Assembly: GCA_027484425.1 (NCBI GenBank)
Contig: JAIXSZ010000027.1
Coordinates: 62,001-126,000 of the forward strand
Source of the DNA: Sphingobacteriales bacterium
GTDB taxonomy: Bacteria; Bacteroidota; Bacteroidia; Chitinophagales; Chitinophagaceae
Reading direction: 5' to 3'
DNA length: 64,000 nt
Shown here piece by piece: positions 42,154 through 50,960 of this stretch (within the stretch, counting starts at the first letter, position 1; every line of letters begins with the position of its first letter). The notes beneath the pieces are model-generated. The model had not been told where the DNA came from. It saw nothing but the letters and a program-made list of their open reading frames with translations, and did not search any database. The position numbers and the translations under genes are program-made.

Positions 42154-42720
42154 ATGGCAGGATATAATAAGGTTTATAAAATAAACGAAGATTTTAGCGA
42201 AAACACAGTCAGATTTTACTTTATAAGTAATGGGCAAATCGATATAATAAAAGTTATTGAATATAGTTATGTTCGTGAGTTTAGAGGTGCTCCTCTTTAC
42301 AATCTTGGATTCGGAGATTACGATTTAAAAAGTGATATAATTGATGATAAAGTTAATACAAACAATGGCGATCATTATATGGTTTTTAATACTGTACTAT
42401 TTACAATACCTATCTTCTTTAGGTATAAGCCTAATTCTATAATCATGGTTCAAGGTAGTGACAACAGTGAAGACTTTTCTAAAGATTGCAAAATAACATG
42501 TAAGAAGAAATGTACTGTTGCTGAATGTAAAAATTTGGATAGGCGGATAAAAGCATATCGATACTATGTCAACAAAAACTACATTAATTTGTTGGAAGAA
42601 TATGAGTTTTGGGGGAGCATTAAAAAACCTGAAGGTCAAGTAACGATAGAGTCTTATGAAATTGGTAAGGAATATGATAGTGTGTTTTGTAAAATAAAAA
42701 AGAATAACTTTGTGACATGA
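42154..42720 (+). CDS. DUF6934-like protein, candidate toxin-antitoxin member
   Basis: A 188-residue protein from ATG 42154. The segments APLYNLGFGDYDLKSDIIDD and VNTNNGDHYMVFNTVLFTIP, then a predicted strand SIIMVQGSD, match what I remember of DUF6934, a small alpha/beta family restricted mainly to Bacteroidota. Between the core and the helix RRIKAYRYYVNKNY there is a Cys/Lys insertion (DCKITCKKKCTVAECKN) with four cysteines, which I do not recall in relatives and which might bind zinc. The stop codon overlaps the next ATG (ATGA). No signal peptide; function unknown. Confidence 0.6.
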   Translation: MAGYNKVYKINEDFSENTVRFYFISNGQIDIIKVIEYSYVREFRGAPLYNLGFGDYDLKSDIIDDKVNTNNGDHYMVFNTVLFTIPIFFRYKPNSIIMVQGSDNSEDFSKDCKITCKKKCTVAECKNLDRRIKAYRYYVNKNYINLLEEYEFWGSIKKPEGQVTIESYEIGKEYDSVFCKIKKNNFVT

Positions 42721-42863
42721 AAACTAAGGTAAATTCGACCGAAAAAATGGTTGCCATTTCAGAAAAGGCGTTACTCTCGTTAGTTGCTGCAAAACTCAAA
42801 GGCAGGGTTTTGTTTCCACAAAAAGTAGAGAATGCAAGAAAGTATATGAAGGATGCTCAATGA
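42717..42863 (+). CDS. 48-residue partner ORF overlapping the DUF6934-like gene
   Basis: Starts at ATG 42717, sharing ATGA with the stop of the gene before it, and encodes MKTKVNSTEKMVAISEKALL followed by a basic amphipathic part with LFPQKVENARKYMKDAQ. Small ORFs with an FPxKVExAKxY-like end beside DUF6934 genes are a pattern I recall from Bacteroidota genomes, not a checked result. Too small for a default gene caller. A terminator follows at 42900. Confidence 0.6.
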   Translation: MKTKVNSTEKMVAISEKALLSLVAAKLKGRVLFPQKVENARKYMKDAQ

Positions 42864-42899
42864 GCATAATGTTGATTCCATACTATCTACAAAAACTAT

Positions 42900-42924
42900 A
42901 GGTGCGATGTTGGCACCTTTTTTT
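42900..42924 (+). terminator. Rho-independent terminator of the DUF6934-like module
   Basis: Six-base stem AGGTGC / GCACCT, loop GATGTTG, followed by seven T residues. It isolates the two-gene module from the aminotransferase. Confidence 0.75.
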
Positions 42925-42931
42925 ATGTTTG
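42924..42931 (+). promoter_or_regulatory. -7 box TATGTTTG of the aminotransferase
   Basis: Perfect TAnnTTTG match directly after the terminator and 5 bases before ATG 42937. Confidence 0.45.
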
Positions 42932-42936
42932 TATCT

Positions 42937-44088
42937 ATGCAACTACCACAAAAACATTCTGCCACAGGTACTACTATATTTACTGTGATGAGTGCATTGG
43001 CACAGCAGTACAATGCTATTAATCTGTCGCAGGGATTTCCTGATTTTCATATAGATGAGCGGCTTTCGCAGGCATTGGGCGATGCTGCTGCCAATGGTTA
43101 CAACCAGTATGCACCTATGGCGGGCTTGCCACAGCTGAGGCAGGCTATTGCTGCTAGTTTTGCCCGCAGATATGGGGTACAAGTAGACCCAGATTCTGAG
43201 ATAACGGTGACCCCTGGTGCTACCTATGCTATATATACCGCTTTTACAGCCATACTAAGCCCAGGCGACGAGGTAATAGTGATAGAGCCGGCATACGATA
43301 GCTACATACCCAATATAGAAATGAATGGTGCACGGGCGGTAGTGGTGCCTTTGTTGTCGCCCGGATTTGGGGTAGACTGGCAGGCAGTGCAAGATGCCAT
43401 TACTACCCGCACCAAGGCCATAATCATCAACACTCCCCACAACCCTACAGGTGCTATATGGAGCCGTGCCGACTGGGATCAACTGGCAGCTATAGTGCGC
43501 CACACCGACATAATAATACTAGCAGATGAAGTGTATGAGCAACTGGTGTATGATGGCGAGCGGCACTACACTGTGCTGGAGCATGAGGAGCTACGTGCTC
43601 GCAGTTTTGCGCTCTACTCCTTTGGTAAGGTGTATAACAACACTGGCTGGAAGATGGGTTATTGTATAGCCCCACCCGTATTTACACAGGCATTCAGGCG
43701 CATACATCAGTTTCTGTGTTTTACGGTCAACACCCCTGCACAATATGCATTAGCACAGCACCTGAGCAACGATAGTGCACCTATACACGAGCTTATGCAA
43801 CGCAAAAGAGATTACTTTTTAGGATTACTGGCAGATACACAGTTTACCGTGCATGAGCCAGCAAGGGGTAGTTACTTTCAGGTAGCCAGTTATGAGCGCA
43901 TCAGCAATCTGCCCGATAAAGAGTTTGCAGAATGGCTCACGCGCGAGCATGGTGTGGCAACCATTCCAGTCAGTGCATTTTACAGTAATGGCAAGGAAGA
44001 TAAATTGATAAGATTTTGTTTTGCCAAAAAAGAAGAAACATTGGCAGCCTCAGTAGAGAGGCTCAAAAAAATAGGGGTGGCACAGTAG
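42937..44088 (+). CDS. PLP-dependent aminotransferase, methionine-type
   Basis: Class I/II aminotransferase of 383 residues. The PLP lysine is Lys231 in SFGKVYNNTGWKMGY; other family blocks are NLSQGFPDFHID, VTPGATYAIYTAF, NTPHNPTGAIW and ILADEVYEQLVYDG. The similarity is greatest to YbdL-like methionine (or kynurenine) aminotransferases. The frame runs upstream to 42853, but that crosses the terminator, so ATG 42937 is chosen. It may complete methionine salvage by transaminating the 2-oxo acid. Confidence 0.9.
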   Translation: MQLPQKHSATGTTIFTVMSALAQQYNAINLSQGFPDFHIDERLSQALGDAAANGYNQYAPMAGLPQLRQAIAASFARRYGVQVDPDSEITVTPGATYAIYTAFTAILSPGDEVIVIEPAYDSYIPNIEMNGARAVVVPLLSPGFGVDWQAVQDAITTRTKAIIINTPHNPTGAIWSRADWDQLAAIVRHTDIIILADEVYEQLVYDGERHYTVLEHEELRARSFALYSFGKVYNNTGWKMGYCIAPPVFTQAFRRIHQFLCFTVNTPAQYALAQHLSNDSAPIHELMQRKRDYFLGLLADTQFTVHEPARGSYFQVASYERISNLPDKEFAEWLTREHGVATIPVSAFYSNGKEDKLIRFCFAKKEETLAASVERLKKIGVAQ

Positions 44089-44126
44089 CCACCCCTTGGT
44101 ATTAGTATCAGTTTGTTAGGTACTTT

Positions 44127-46196
44127 TTATTTCTTGCCTAGCACCAGTGTTAGGTTGCTAAAGTCTGCAGCAGTGTTGCATACATTACGGTACCGCTCGA
44201 ATTCGAACAACGAGAAATGCAACTGACTGTAAGACTCGCTTACTGTTATCACTAGCTTGTCGCCGTTTTTGTTATCTTTTATCAGTTTGTAGTCAGATGC
44301 AAACCCTATAACCTGATCCAGTTCTCCATTCAGGTAGTCGGCACTCATACGTATAGTTTCAGGGTTCAGTATTTTATAGCCCTTAGGTATATCTATGGTT
44401 ATCGAATAATTGTAAGAATTGGGGTAAGAGATATCTACTGGCAATAGTCTTTTCTTTTCTGGGTACAGATTGTCTTGTTTTCCTACCAATTTGCCCACTT
44501 TTATCAGGTATCTGTTGCTGGCTTTGTTTACAAGATTAGTTGCATTAACGGATGCATACAGCGTCAATGGCGTGTTGGTGTAATAATTGCTATATTCTTC
44601 GTTAGAGAAGTTGAAGCTGATGATATTGTTGTAGTTACTGCTGAGTTGTAATAAATCAGAAGCGTATTTTTTCATATTTTCAGTACGTACAAAAGGCAAC
44701 TCAGAGCGGATATTAACTGACTGATAGCCATACCATTCGTGAGATACATCTACTTTGGCGTCCATATTTTTATTGAAAGACACTACTGCGCTGATATCAT
44801 GTTTGGTTTCCTGTGCGGTAAGTGGAGTGATGCGCCTTGTTTTGTACAATGTGCCTGTTACCTCACCCTTGGTAGGGATGGTGATGAATAAACCTTTACC
44901 GCCTATCACCTCAGTAGTGACGATAGGGTAGCGGAGGGATCTATCGGTAGGGCTCAAGAATTTTTTCTGGTGTGGAAAGTAAATAACTGGATGATCGCCA
45001 AGACCTAGCCAGCTTTCGAATTTGGGGTCGAAAGTGAATTTAGTTTTGTCCCAAGCCCAGCCTATTTGATGAGCTACACCTGCCTGAGTAAGACAAGCAG
45101 AGAACAGCTTGATATAACCAAACTCTGAAGCCGATTTTTTGCTGATGATAGTATCCAATACGTCTTTAGGATTGTCATACCCAGCAGCATTTATAGACAT
45201 AGAGCGAATGGTTTGGAATGCCATCACTTCTTTGCGTTCTTCGTAGTCTACTTCGTCATAAAGGGCAATGTGTTTTTTAATGCCTTGTTCTATTTTTCTG
45301 ATATTAGTAGCTTCATCACCATTAGCTAGTACACCCAGATCACTGAGGTATTTATTGGCAGCTCTGCGTTCTTTATCAGTAAGTTTATAATACTTGTCGT
45401 AGCGCGAGCGGGCGAAGTTATTCCAGGTGTTGAGTTTTATTTTTTCATTGTTTTCGTTCAGGTAGTAACTTACTCTGTACTCAAAAGCCATACGTCTGAG
45501 GTCGTAATAGCTATTTTCTTCGGGTAGCAGAGCAGGTATGTTATCCATCTCTAACAGATACCTGTTGCGGTTGTTCACGGACTCAGGTTTTATTTCTGGC
45601 AAATTATTATAGCTCTTACCTTCTACCACCATATTCTTGCGGTAAGAGATAGTAAAGCGTGTTTTCGCTACCGGTATATCATATTGAAGGTATGTTTTGC
45701 CAAAATAATCGCATGGGTTTATTTCCTTTACCAGATATTCGATTTCAGAGTTTACTTCTACACCTTCTGTAGGAATGACTATTACATAGTTGTCGTTATT
45801 GCCATAACCAATAAGTATTCTTTTTTTGTCAATAACCTGTATTTTTCCTGAAGGTGAAATAGTACGCGCTTTCACAGACGAAACCTTAGTGCCTGGATTT
45901 AGCGGAATGTAAATGGTACTGTATGTATTAACACCACGAGTATCTAACACCTTTATAAGTTGGTGATTGGTAGAGTGTTTTACAATATAGCCACCCTCTA
46001 CACGATAGTCTATACCTATGTCGTTTATGAGCATTACTGCAGGCTGTGAGGCATGCTCTGGAGGCACTGGATGAACGAGGGGAGTATCTGCCCACTCTAT
46101 CCATCGAGGATGTTGCTGTAAGAATAGTTTTTTCTGTGCCGATACCGTAAGTGCCACTACAGAAAACAGGATAATAAAAGAGATCAGTTTTTTCAT
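44127..46196 (-). CDS. DUF3857 protein with degenerate transglutaminase domain
   Basis: A 689-residue secreted protein (signal peptide SVVALTVSAQK). DUF3857 covers about residues 60-240. The transglutaminase-like part (about 300-440) keeps the His and Asp positions (DHPVIYFPHQKKFLSPTD), but the spot where the active Cys should be reads SEFGYIKLFSACL instead of GDCKDxS, so it is probably inactive. The gene is 9 bp downstream of an intact paralogue; the pair may work together, one as enzyme and one as partner. Role unknown. Confidence 0.82.
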   Translation of the reverse strand: MKKLISFIILFSVVALTVSAQKKLFLQQHPRWIEWADTPLVHPVPPEHASQPAVMLINDIGIDYRVEGGYIVKHSTNHQLIKVLDTRGVNTYSTIYIPLNPGTKVSSVKARTISPSGKIQVIDKKRILIGYGNNDNYVIVIPTEGVEVNSEIEYLVKEINPCDYFGKTYLQYDIPVAKTRFTISYRKNMVVEGKSYNNLPEIKPESVNNRNRYLLEMDNIPALLPEENSYYDLRRMAFEYRVSYYLNENNEKIKLNTWNNFARSRYDKYYKLTDKERRAANKYLSDLGVLANGDEATNIRKIEQGIKKHIALYDEVDYEERKEVMAFQTIRSMSINAAGYDNPKDVLDTIISKKSASEFGYIKLFSACLTQAGVAHQIGWAWDKTKFTFDPKFESWLGLGDHPVIYFPHQKKFLSPTDRSLRYPIVTTEVIGGKGLFITIPTKGEVTGTLYKTRRITPLTAQETKHDISAVVSFNKNMDAKVDVSHEWYGYQSVNIRSELPFVRTENMKKYASDLLQLSSNYNNIISFNFSNEEYSNYYTNTPLTLYASVNATNLVNKASNRYLIKVGKLVGKQDNLYPEKKRLLPVDISYPNSYNYSITIDIPKGYKILNPETIRMSADYLNGELDQVIGFASDYKLIKDNKNGDKLVITVSESYSQLHFSLFEFERYRNVCNTAADFSNLTLVLGKK

Positions 46197-46205
46197 AAGG
46201 CCTTA

Positions 46206-48152
46206 TTATTTGGCAGTTAGCACTACAGTTTCTTTGTATTGTTGGTTAAGTTCGTCTACCAGTTTATTGTTTGCTACAAACTGTTCTGGTTTTATGTTAG
46301 TCGTCTTCAGTTCTAGTTCCTTGGTAAGTGTTACTGTATTGTTTTTGGTATCTGCCTTGTACGATATGTTATAGCTCCACAGTCCGTCTACGCCACCTTT
46401 AGCAGGCTTGGGCAGATAGGTAACTTTGTGTCCTTTAGGCACATTCAGTGTTACTGTTTGCTTTATGATCCGTTTGTACTCGTGGTACACTGGTATTTTC
46501 CTGTTCAAGTCATTAACTTGGTTATCAGCAAATGTTGTGTTTACGTTCATGTTTACAAAAACATCTTTTTTCACACGCTGCACATAATTATTCATTTTGT
46601 AATTTGTGCTTATCGAGAGGTCTTTGTTGCCACTTTTACTAGCATTTATATCATAACTAGTTACTACAAAGTTAGGGTTGCCTCTCATGGCCATATTGCG
46701 TACAAATTCGTCTTTTTCCTCTTTGCGGTTTTTGTAAGCCAACGCTTCTGCTGCACTCCATGCTGTGTATCCTGTAAAGTGTTGATAGGTGGTGCCAGTT
46801 ACATCATTATAAGAAATGTTCATCACCGTGTTGTTTGTAATGACATTTTGTGATGCTGGTGCTTCAGGCACTTTTACTATTTTGTGGTTTTTATCGTCTA
46901 TCATTATCAGTGCTTCCTTGCCTTGCAGGTCTACCCTGTTGGCACCTAGGGGCAGTACATTGGTTGTTCCATCCAGAAACACCCATTCACCATCTAGCTT
47001 CACCGCACATATCATATGGTCATAGAGGTAGCCCGATTGCATTTCTTCGTGTGTATATGGCTTGTTGTCGGTGCCAATGTCTACAAAGTAGGCATTAACA
47101 CCTGCTTTGGTACACATTGCCATGAGTATGCTAGACATGTCTTTACAGTCGCCATACATTCTTTTACATACAGTATCTGCTGGGTTGGGTACTATTCCCT
47201 CCAGATTTGAGGTGTATAAAGATTCGTAGCGGAACGTATTTTGTACCCAGTCGTAAATGCGTTTTACTTTTTCGCGGTCAGAATAAGTATTGCGAGTAAG
47301 CTCTGCTGTTTTGGCATTCAGTAGGGAGTCAGTTTTAATGTTCAACCCTTTTACCAATCTATACTGATACATACTGTGTACATCAGTGCTACCTGCCATT
47401 AAAGAGTCTTTTTTGGCACCAGTCTGTCGGTAAGAAATGATGTAGGGTATAATATGGAGTTTGTAATAGCGTTCATTAGGTACCCCATCATAATCTTTTT
47501 CTGCTGGTACATTGTCCGCAGTGAATTTGTAAACTATATTACCATCCTTTTCTTCCACTGTTCTTTTGATAAGGGAAGTATCATCACCTTTCACTACAAA
47601 GCCCAATTTCACAAACTTGGGAGCTACTATTTCTAATTCTGAATGAACGATAGGCAACTCATAGCTTGTGTAATACCAAGGTAGGAACCTCAGTTCTTCA
47701 TGTTCCATGCTGTAAGTTGTCCGTGTTATTGACTTTTTGGTGAGACCAGTATATTCTAAACTTAGACTGTTATTCTTATCTCTGTTTTTAAATACTTTAT
47801 AGTCATTACCTTCAGGTATAAATTTAGTTGCTTCTATATCTGTGAAGTAGGAAAACCCAGCGCCGTTAATCAATGCTGCGTTGTAAATATTAAGCGACTT
47901 TTCGCTTATAAATAGTTGTTCATTTTCTACTATAGACGAAGCAGAGAGTTGTCCTTGTTGTTCTTTTATTATCAGCTTGTGATGCAGGCTGGTGTATACC
48001 GAGTGTTCATTGGCATAACGATTGGCTATGCTTTCATATTTCTGGCGTTTTAGCGACAGTTGTGCCTGCGCGGCACCAGACAGCATTAGTGCTATCATGA
48101 GCAGGCTGGCTGCCTTTTGCTGCCATTGTATATGTATCCTGACGTTACTCAT
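46206..48152 (-). CDS. DUF3857/transglutaminase-like protein, intact triad
   Basis: A 648-residue secreted protein (LSGAAQAQL signal). DUF3857 is in the first half; the transglutaminase core has Cys336 (YGDCKDMSS), His379 (YDHMICAVKL) and Asp394 (WVFLDGT), the expected catalytic triad. The C-terminal part is a beta-rich DUF2569-like region. Such proteins are frequent in Bacteroidota, with proposed peptide-crosslinking or protease-like activity, unproven. It is the first gene of a two-gene operon. Confidence 0.88.
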   Translation of the reverse strand: MSNVRIHIQWQQKAASLLMIALMLSGAAQAQLSLKRQKYESIANRYANEHSVYTSLHHKLIIKEQQGQLSASSIVENEQLFISEKSLNIYNAALINGAGFSYFTDIEATKFIPEGNDYKVFKNRDKNNSLSLEYTGLTKKSITRTTYSMEHEELRFLPWYYTSYELPIVHSELEIVAPKFVKLGFVVKGDDTSLIKRTVEEKDGNIVYKFTADNVPAEKDYDGVPNERYYKLHIIPYIISYRQTGAKKDSLMAGSTDVHSMYQYRLVKGLNIKTDSLLNAKTAELTRNTYSDREKVKRIYDWVQNTFRYESLYTSNLEGIVPNPADTVCKRMYGDCKDMSSILMAMCTKAGVNAYFVDIGTDNKPYTHEEMQSGYLYDHMICAVKLDGEWVFLDGTTNVLPLGANRVDLQGKEALIMIDDKNHKIVKVPEAPASQNVITNNTVMNISYNDVTGTTYQHFTGYTAWSAAEALAYKNRKEEKDEFVRNMAMRGNPNFVVTSYDINASKSGNKDLSISTNYKMNNYVQRVKKDVFVNMNVNTTFADNQVNDLNRKIPVYHEYKRIIKQTVTLNVPKGHKVTYLPKPAKGGVDGLWSYNISYKADTKNNTVTLTKELELKTTNIKPEQFVANNKLVDELNQQYKETVVLTAK

Positions 48153-48344
48153 TTTCTTTAGTTGTTGTTATCGTAAAAGGTCTTGGTATGAAATAGGGGT
48201 ATAAATATAATGATAAAAAAACAGTAGTGTCAAGTAAATACGCAAAATACGCACATCAGGCTACTATTTGTACTTGCAGTGGTGTTTTATGGGCTGTTTC
48301 GGGTATTTCAGAGCCATGGTGATAACAGAGTGGTAATTAAAAGA

Positions 48345-48381
48345 TAATGGCCGGCTACTGTTTTACCAATGCCGGCCATTA
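48345..48381 (-). terminator. Terminator of tsf
   Basis: Eleven-base perfect stem TAATGGCCGGC / GCCGGCCATTA with a 15-base loop, 20 bases after the tsf stop. Confidence 0.75.
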
Positions 48382-48400
48382 ATTATAAATTGTAAGAATA

Positions 48401-49243
48401 TTATGCGCCTACAGCTATACGTGTAAATGTAGTGACAGTAAGACCTGCACTAACACTTTTCAGGTACTCACCTACTGTTTTGCTATTGTCTTTTACGAAA
48501 GCCTGTGGCAACAAAGTATTTTCTTTGAAGAATTTGTTTAGTTTGCCAGCAGCAATTTTTTCGGCCATATCGGCAGATTTTCCTTCTGCTACTATTTGGT
48601 CTATTGCTATTGCTTTTTCGCGAGCTATCATTTCTTCCGATACATTTTCAGCATCTACAGCCAGTGGGTTCATAGCAGCTATCTGCATAGCTACGTCTTT
48701 GCCTGCTGTGGCTATATCATCGGTAGAAGGTTGGTTCATACCTACCAGCACACCTATACGGTAACCAGAGTGGATGTAAGGTATAACGGCAGCTGCTGAT
48801 ACCTGCTCAAAGCGGGTAACATCGATTTTCTCGCCTATTTTAGCTACCATTTCCATCAGTTTTTCGCCTACTGTAGCGCCATCCATTGCGGCAGCTTTCA
48901 GATCGTCGATAGAAGTAACTTTAGTATTAAGAGCGATGTCGGCTACATTCTGAGCGAAATCAATAAATTCAGTGTTTTTAGCTACGAAGTCTGTTTCAGA
49001 GCTAAGGTTGATAACGATACCATAAGTGTTATCAGCAGTAGCTTTAGCTATTACTACACCTTCTTTAGCATCGCGGTCGCTACGGTTAGCAGCTACTTTC
49101 TGGCCTTTTTTGCGCAGGTAGTCAATAGCGCTTTCGAAGTCGCCATTGCTTTCTACCAATGCTTTGCGGCAGTCCATCATGCCGGCTCCTGTCTGCTGGC
49201 GCAGTTTGTTTACGTCTGCCGCCGATATTGTTACTGTGCTCAT
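48401..49243 (-). CDS. tsf: Elongation factor Ts
   Basis: Guanine-nucleotide exchange factor for EF-Tu. 280 residues; it begins with the UBA-like domain (VNKLRQQTGAGMMDCRKAL) and has the TDFVAKN motif in SSETDFVAKNTEF. The two dimerisation-type subdomains follow in order. It is last in the ribosomal operon, separated from rpsB by a 20-bp hairpin, and may have its own imperfect -7 box (GATTTTTG near 49282-49289 on the minus strand). Confidence 0.96.
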   Translation of the reverse strand: MSTVTISAADVNKLRQQTGAGMMDCRKALVESNGDFESAIDYLRKKGQKVAANRSDRDAKEGVVIAKATADNTYGIVINLSSETDFVAKNTEFIDFAQNVADIALNTKVTSIDDLKAAAMDGATVGEKLMEMVAKIGEKIDVTRFEQVSAAAVIPYIHSGYRIGVLVGMNQPSTDDIATAGKDVAMQIAAMNPLAVDAENVSEEMIAREKAIAIDQIVAEGKSADMAEKIAAGKLNKFFKENTLLPQAFVKDNSKTVGEYLKSVSAGLTVTTFTRIAVGA

Positions 49244-49290
49244 TGTATTATTTTTTTTGTTGTTTTTATAATTCAGGCTGCAAAAATCGT

Positions 49291-49334
49291 ATTTTATTAT
49301 TAAAGCCCCAAATGTGGGGCTTTAATAATAAAAT
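49291..49334 (-). terminator. 20-bp perfect hairpin between rpsB and tsf
   Basis: Arms 49291-49310 and 49315-49334 pair perfectly (core AAAGCCCCA / TGGGGCTTT) with a 4-base loop. On the minus strand the second arm ends in an A/T-rich tail, so it can be a terminator, attenuator or RNase site. Confidence 0.85.
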
Positions 49335-49387
49335 GAGCATTGTTAATTTTAAATTAAACATGCTGTTATGTATGTTTTGAGAGGGGC

Positions 49388-50422
49388 TTATCTGCCACCA
49401 CCTGGGCGAGGAGCACCGCTGCCACCACCTGGGCGACTGCCACCCGGTCCACCTGGACGGCTTCCACCTGGACGACCAGATCCACCACCTGGGCCACGAC
49501 CTGGACCGCCTGGTCCACGACCAGCACCACCTGGGCGACCAGCGCCACCACCTGGTCCACGACCTGGAGCGCCTGCACCAGCACCTGCGCCAGCTCCGGC
49601 ACCTGCGCTACGGCCACGACCACGGCCACCACGACGGCCACCTTCGCCATCTTCTTCGTTGATGTCTAAGCCACGACCACGATTTTCCATTTCGTCATCG
49701 TTACCATCTTCTTCGGTTTCTTTAACCTGAGCACGCTCCTGAAGACCCTCAAGTATTACAGATGTGAGGTACTGAGTGATGATAGCGATAGACTTAGTTG
49801 CGTCATCGTTGGCTGGTATAGCGTAGTCTACTTTAGTAGGGTCGCTGTTAGTATCTACCATAGCAAAGGTAGTGATGCCCAAACGCTTAGCTTCTGCCAG
49901 TGCAATGTGCTCATGGCTGATGTCAACCATAAATATTGCTGCTGGTACGCGGCCCATCTGAGAGATACCACCTAATACTTTTTCCATTTTTTCTTTGCTG
50001 CGGGTAAGTGTCAGGCGCTCTTTTTTAGTAACGCTATCCATAGTACCGTCATTCAGCATTTTTTCGATGCTCAACATTTTCTTTACACTCTTGCGGATAG
50101 TAGTAAAGTTAGTGAGCATACCACCCAACCAACGTTCTGTAACGTATGGCATGTTAGCGCGGGTAGCAGCTTCTGCTACTATTTCCTTTGCTTGTTTTTT
50201 AGTGGCAACGAACATTATTTTTTTACCGCTTTTAGCGATAGACTTAAGTGCAGCAGCTGCTTCATCAAGACCTTCAATGGTTTTGTTAAGGTCTATGATA
50301 TGTATACCGTTTTTTTCAGCAAAGATGTAAGGCAACATCTTTGGGTTCCATTTTTTCTTCAGGTGGCCGAAGTGTACGCCAGCTTCCAGTAGCTGCTGAT
50401 GCAATGTTTTATTATCTTCCAT
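49388..50422 (-). CDS. rpsB: 30S ribosomal protein S2 with Gly/Arg/Pro-rich tail
   Basis: uS2 from ATG 50422 (MEDNKTLHQQLLEAGVHFGH); the frame is open to 50482. The conserved core ends near residue 232. It is followed by an acidic linker (235-262) and an 82-residue tail (263-344) made of Gly, Arg, Pro, Ala and Ser, in RGG- and GxGRPGG-like repeats. Most S2 proteins are 230-280 residues, so this one is clearly extended. The coding strand of the tail is GC-rich and repetitive. Confidence 0.96.
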   Translation of the reverse strand: MEDNKTLHQQLLEAGVHFGHLKKKWNPKMLPYIFAEKNGIHIIDLNKTIEGLDEAAAALKSIAKSGKKIMFVATKKQAKEIVAEAATRANMPYVTERWLGGMLTNFTTIRKSVKKMLSIEKMLNDGTMDSVTKKERLTLTRSKEKMEKVLGGISQMGRVPAAIFMVDISHEHIALAEAKRLGITTFAMVDTNSDPTKVDYAIPANDDATKSIAIITQYLTSVILEGLQERAQVKETEEDGNDDEMENRGRGLDINEEDGEGGRRGGRGRGRSAGAGAGAGAGAGAPGRGPGGGAGRPGGAGRGPGGPGRGPGGGSGRPGGSRPGGPGGSRPGGGSGAPRPGGGR

Positions 50423-50497
50423 TTGAATGATTTCTTTGTTATTAACAATAATAATTGTGTGGTTCCCCAGGTAAAAGCCCACAGGGGAGTAGGGCGA

Positions 50498-50887
50498 TTA
50501 ACGTTTAGAGAACTGGAAGCTACGGCGTGCTTTACGTTTACCGAATTTCTTACGTTCTACAGAGCGGCTATCGCGGGTCATCAGACCATCTTTCTTGAGC
50601 AATGGTTTGTACTCAGGGTTAACTTCTACCAGAGCGCGGGCTATACCCATTTTTATTGCTTCAGCCTGACCTTTCTGACCACCACCTTGTACATTGATAA
50701 CCAAATCGAATGTGGTAGATGTTTCAGTTACTTTCAGTGGCAGTTCCACCTGATTTTGAAGGTACATGATAGGGAAATACGCTTTGTATTCTTTATCATT
50801 TACCGTGATATTGCCAGTACCCTTGCTGATGTATACGCGGGCTACGGCTTCCTTACGGCGACCAACGGCATTTTGCTGTTTTTCCAT
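50498..50887 (-). CDS. rpsI: 30S ribosomal protein S9
   Basis: uS9, 129 residues, with the family start (AVGRRKEAVARVYI) and the basic C-terminal tail (RKKFGKRKARRSFQFSKR) that reaches the P-site tRNA. Second gene of the rplM-rpsI-rpsB-tsf operon. Confidence 0.97.
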   Translation of the reverse strand: MEKQQNAVGRRKEAVARVYISKGTGNITVNDKEYKAYFPIMYLQNQVELPLKVTETSTTFDLVINVQGGGQKGQAEAIKMGIARALVEVNPEYKPLLKKDGLMTRDSRSVERKKFGKRKARRSFQFSKR

Positions 50888-50960
50888 TTTATATTGTAAT
50901 GGTTTGAAGATTTTTTAAAAATAGTTGTTTGCTTTCTACGTGTTTGTCAGTGAGCAGCAA

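Noticed and set aside
49366-49730. Long frames opposite the rpsB tail, rich in Pro/Gly or Val/Gln/Ala
   Set aside because: Shadow of the GC-rich repetitive S2 tail.
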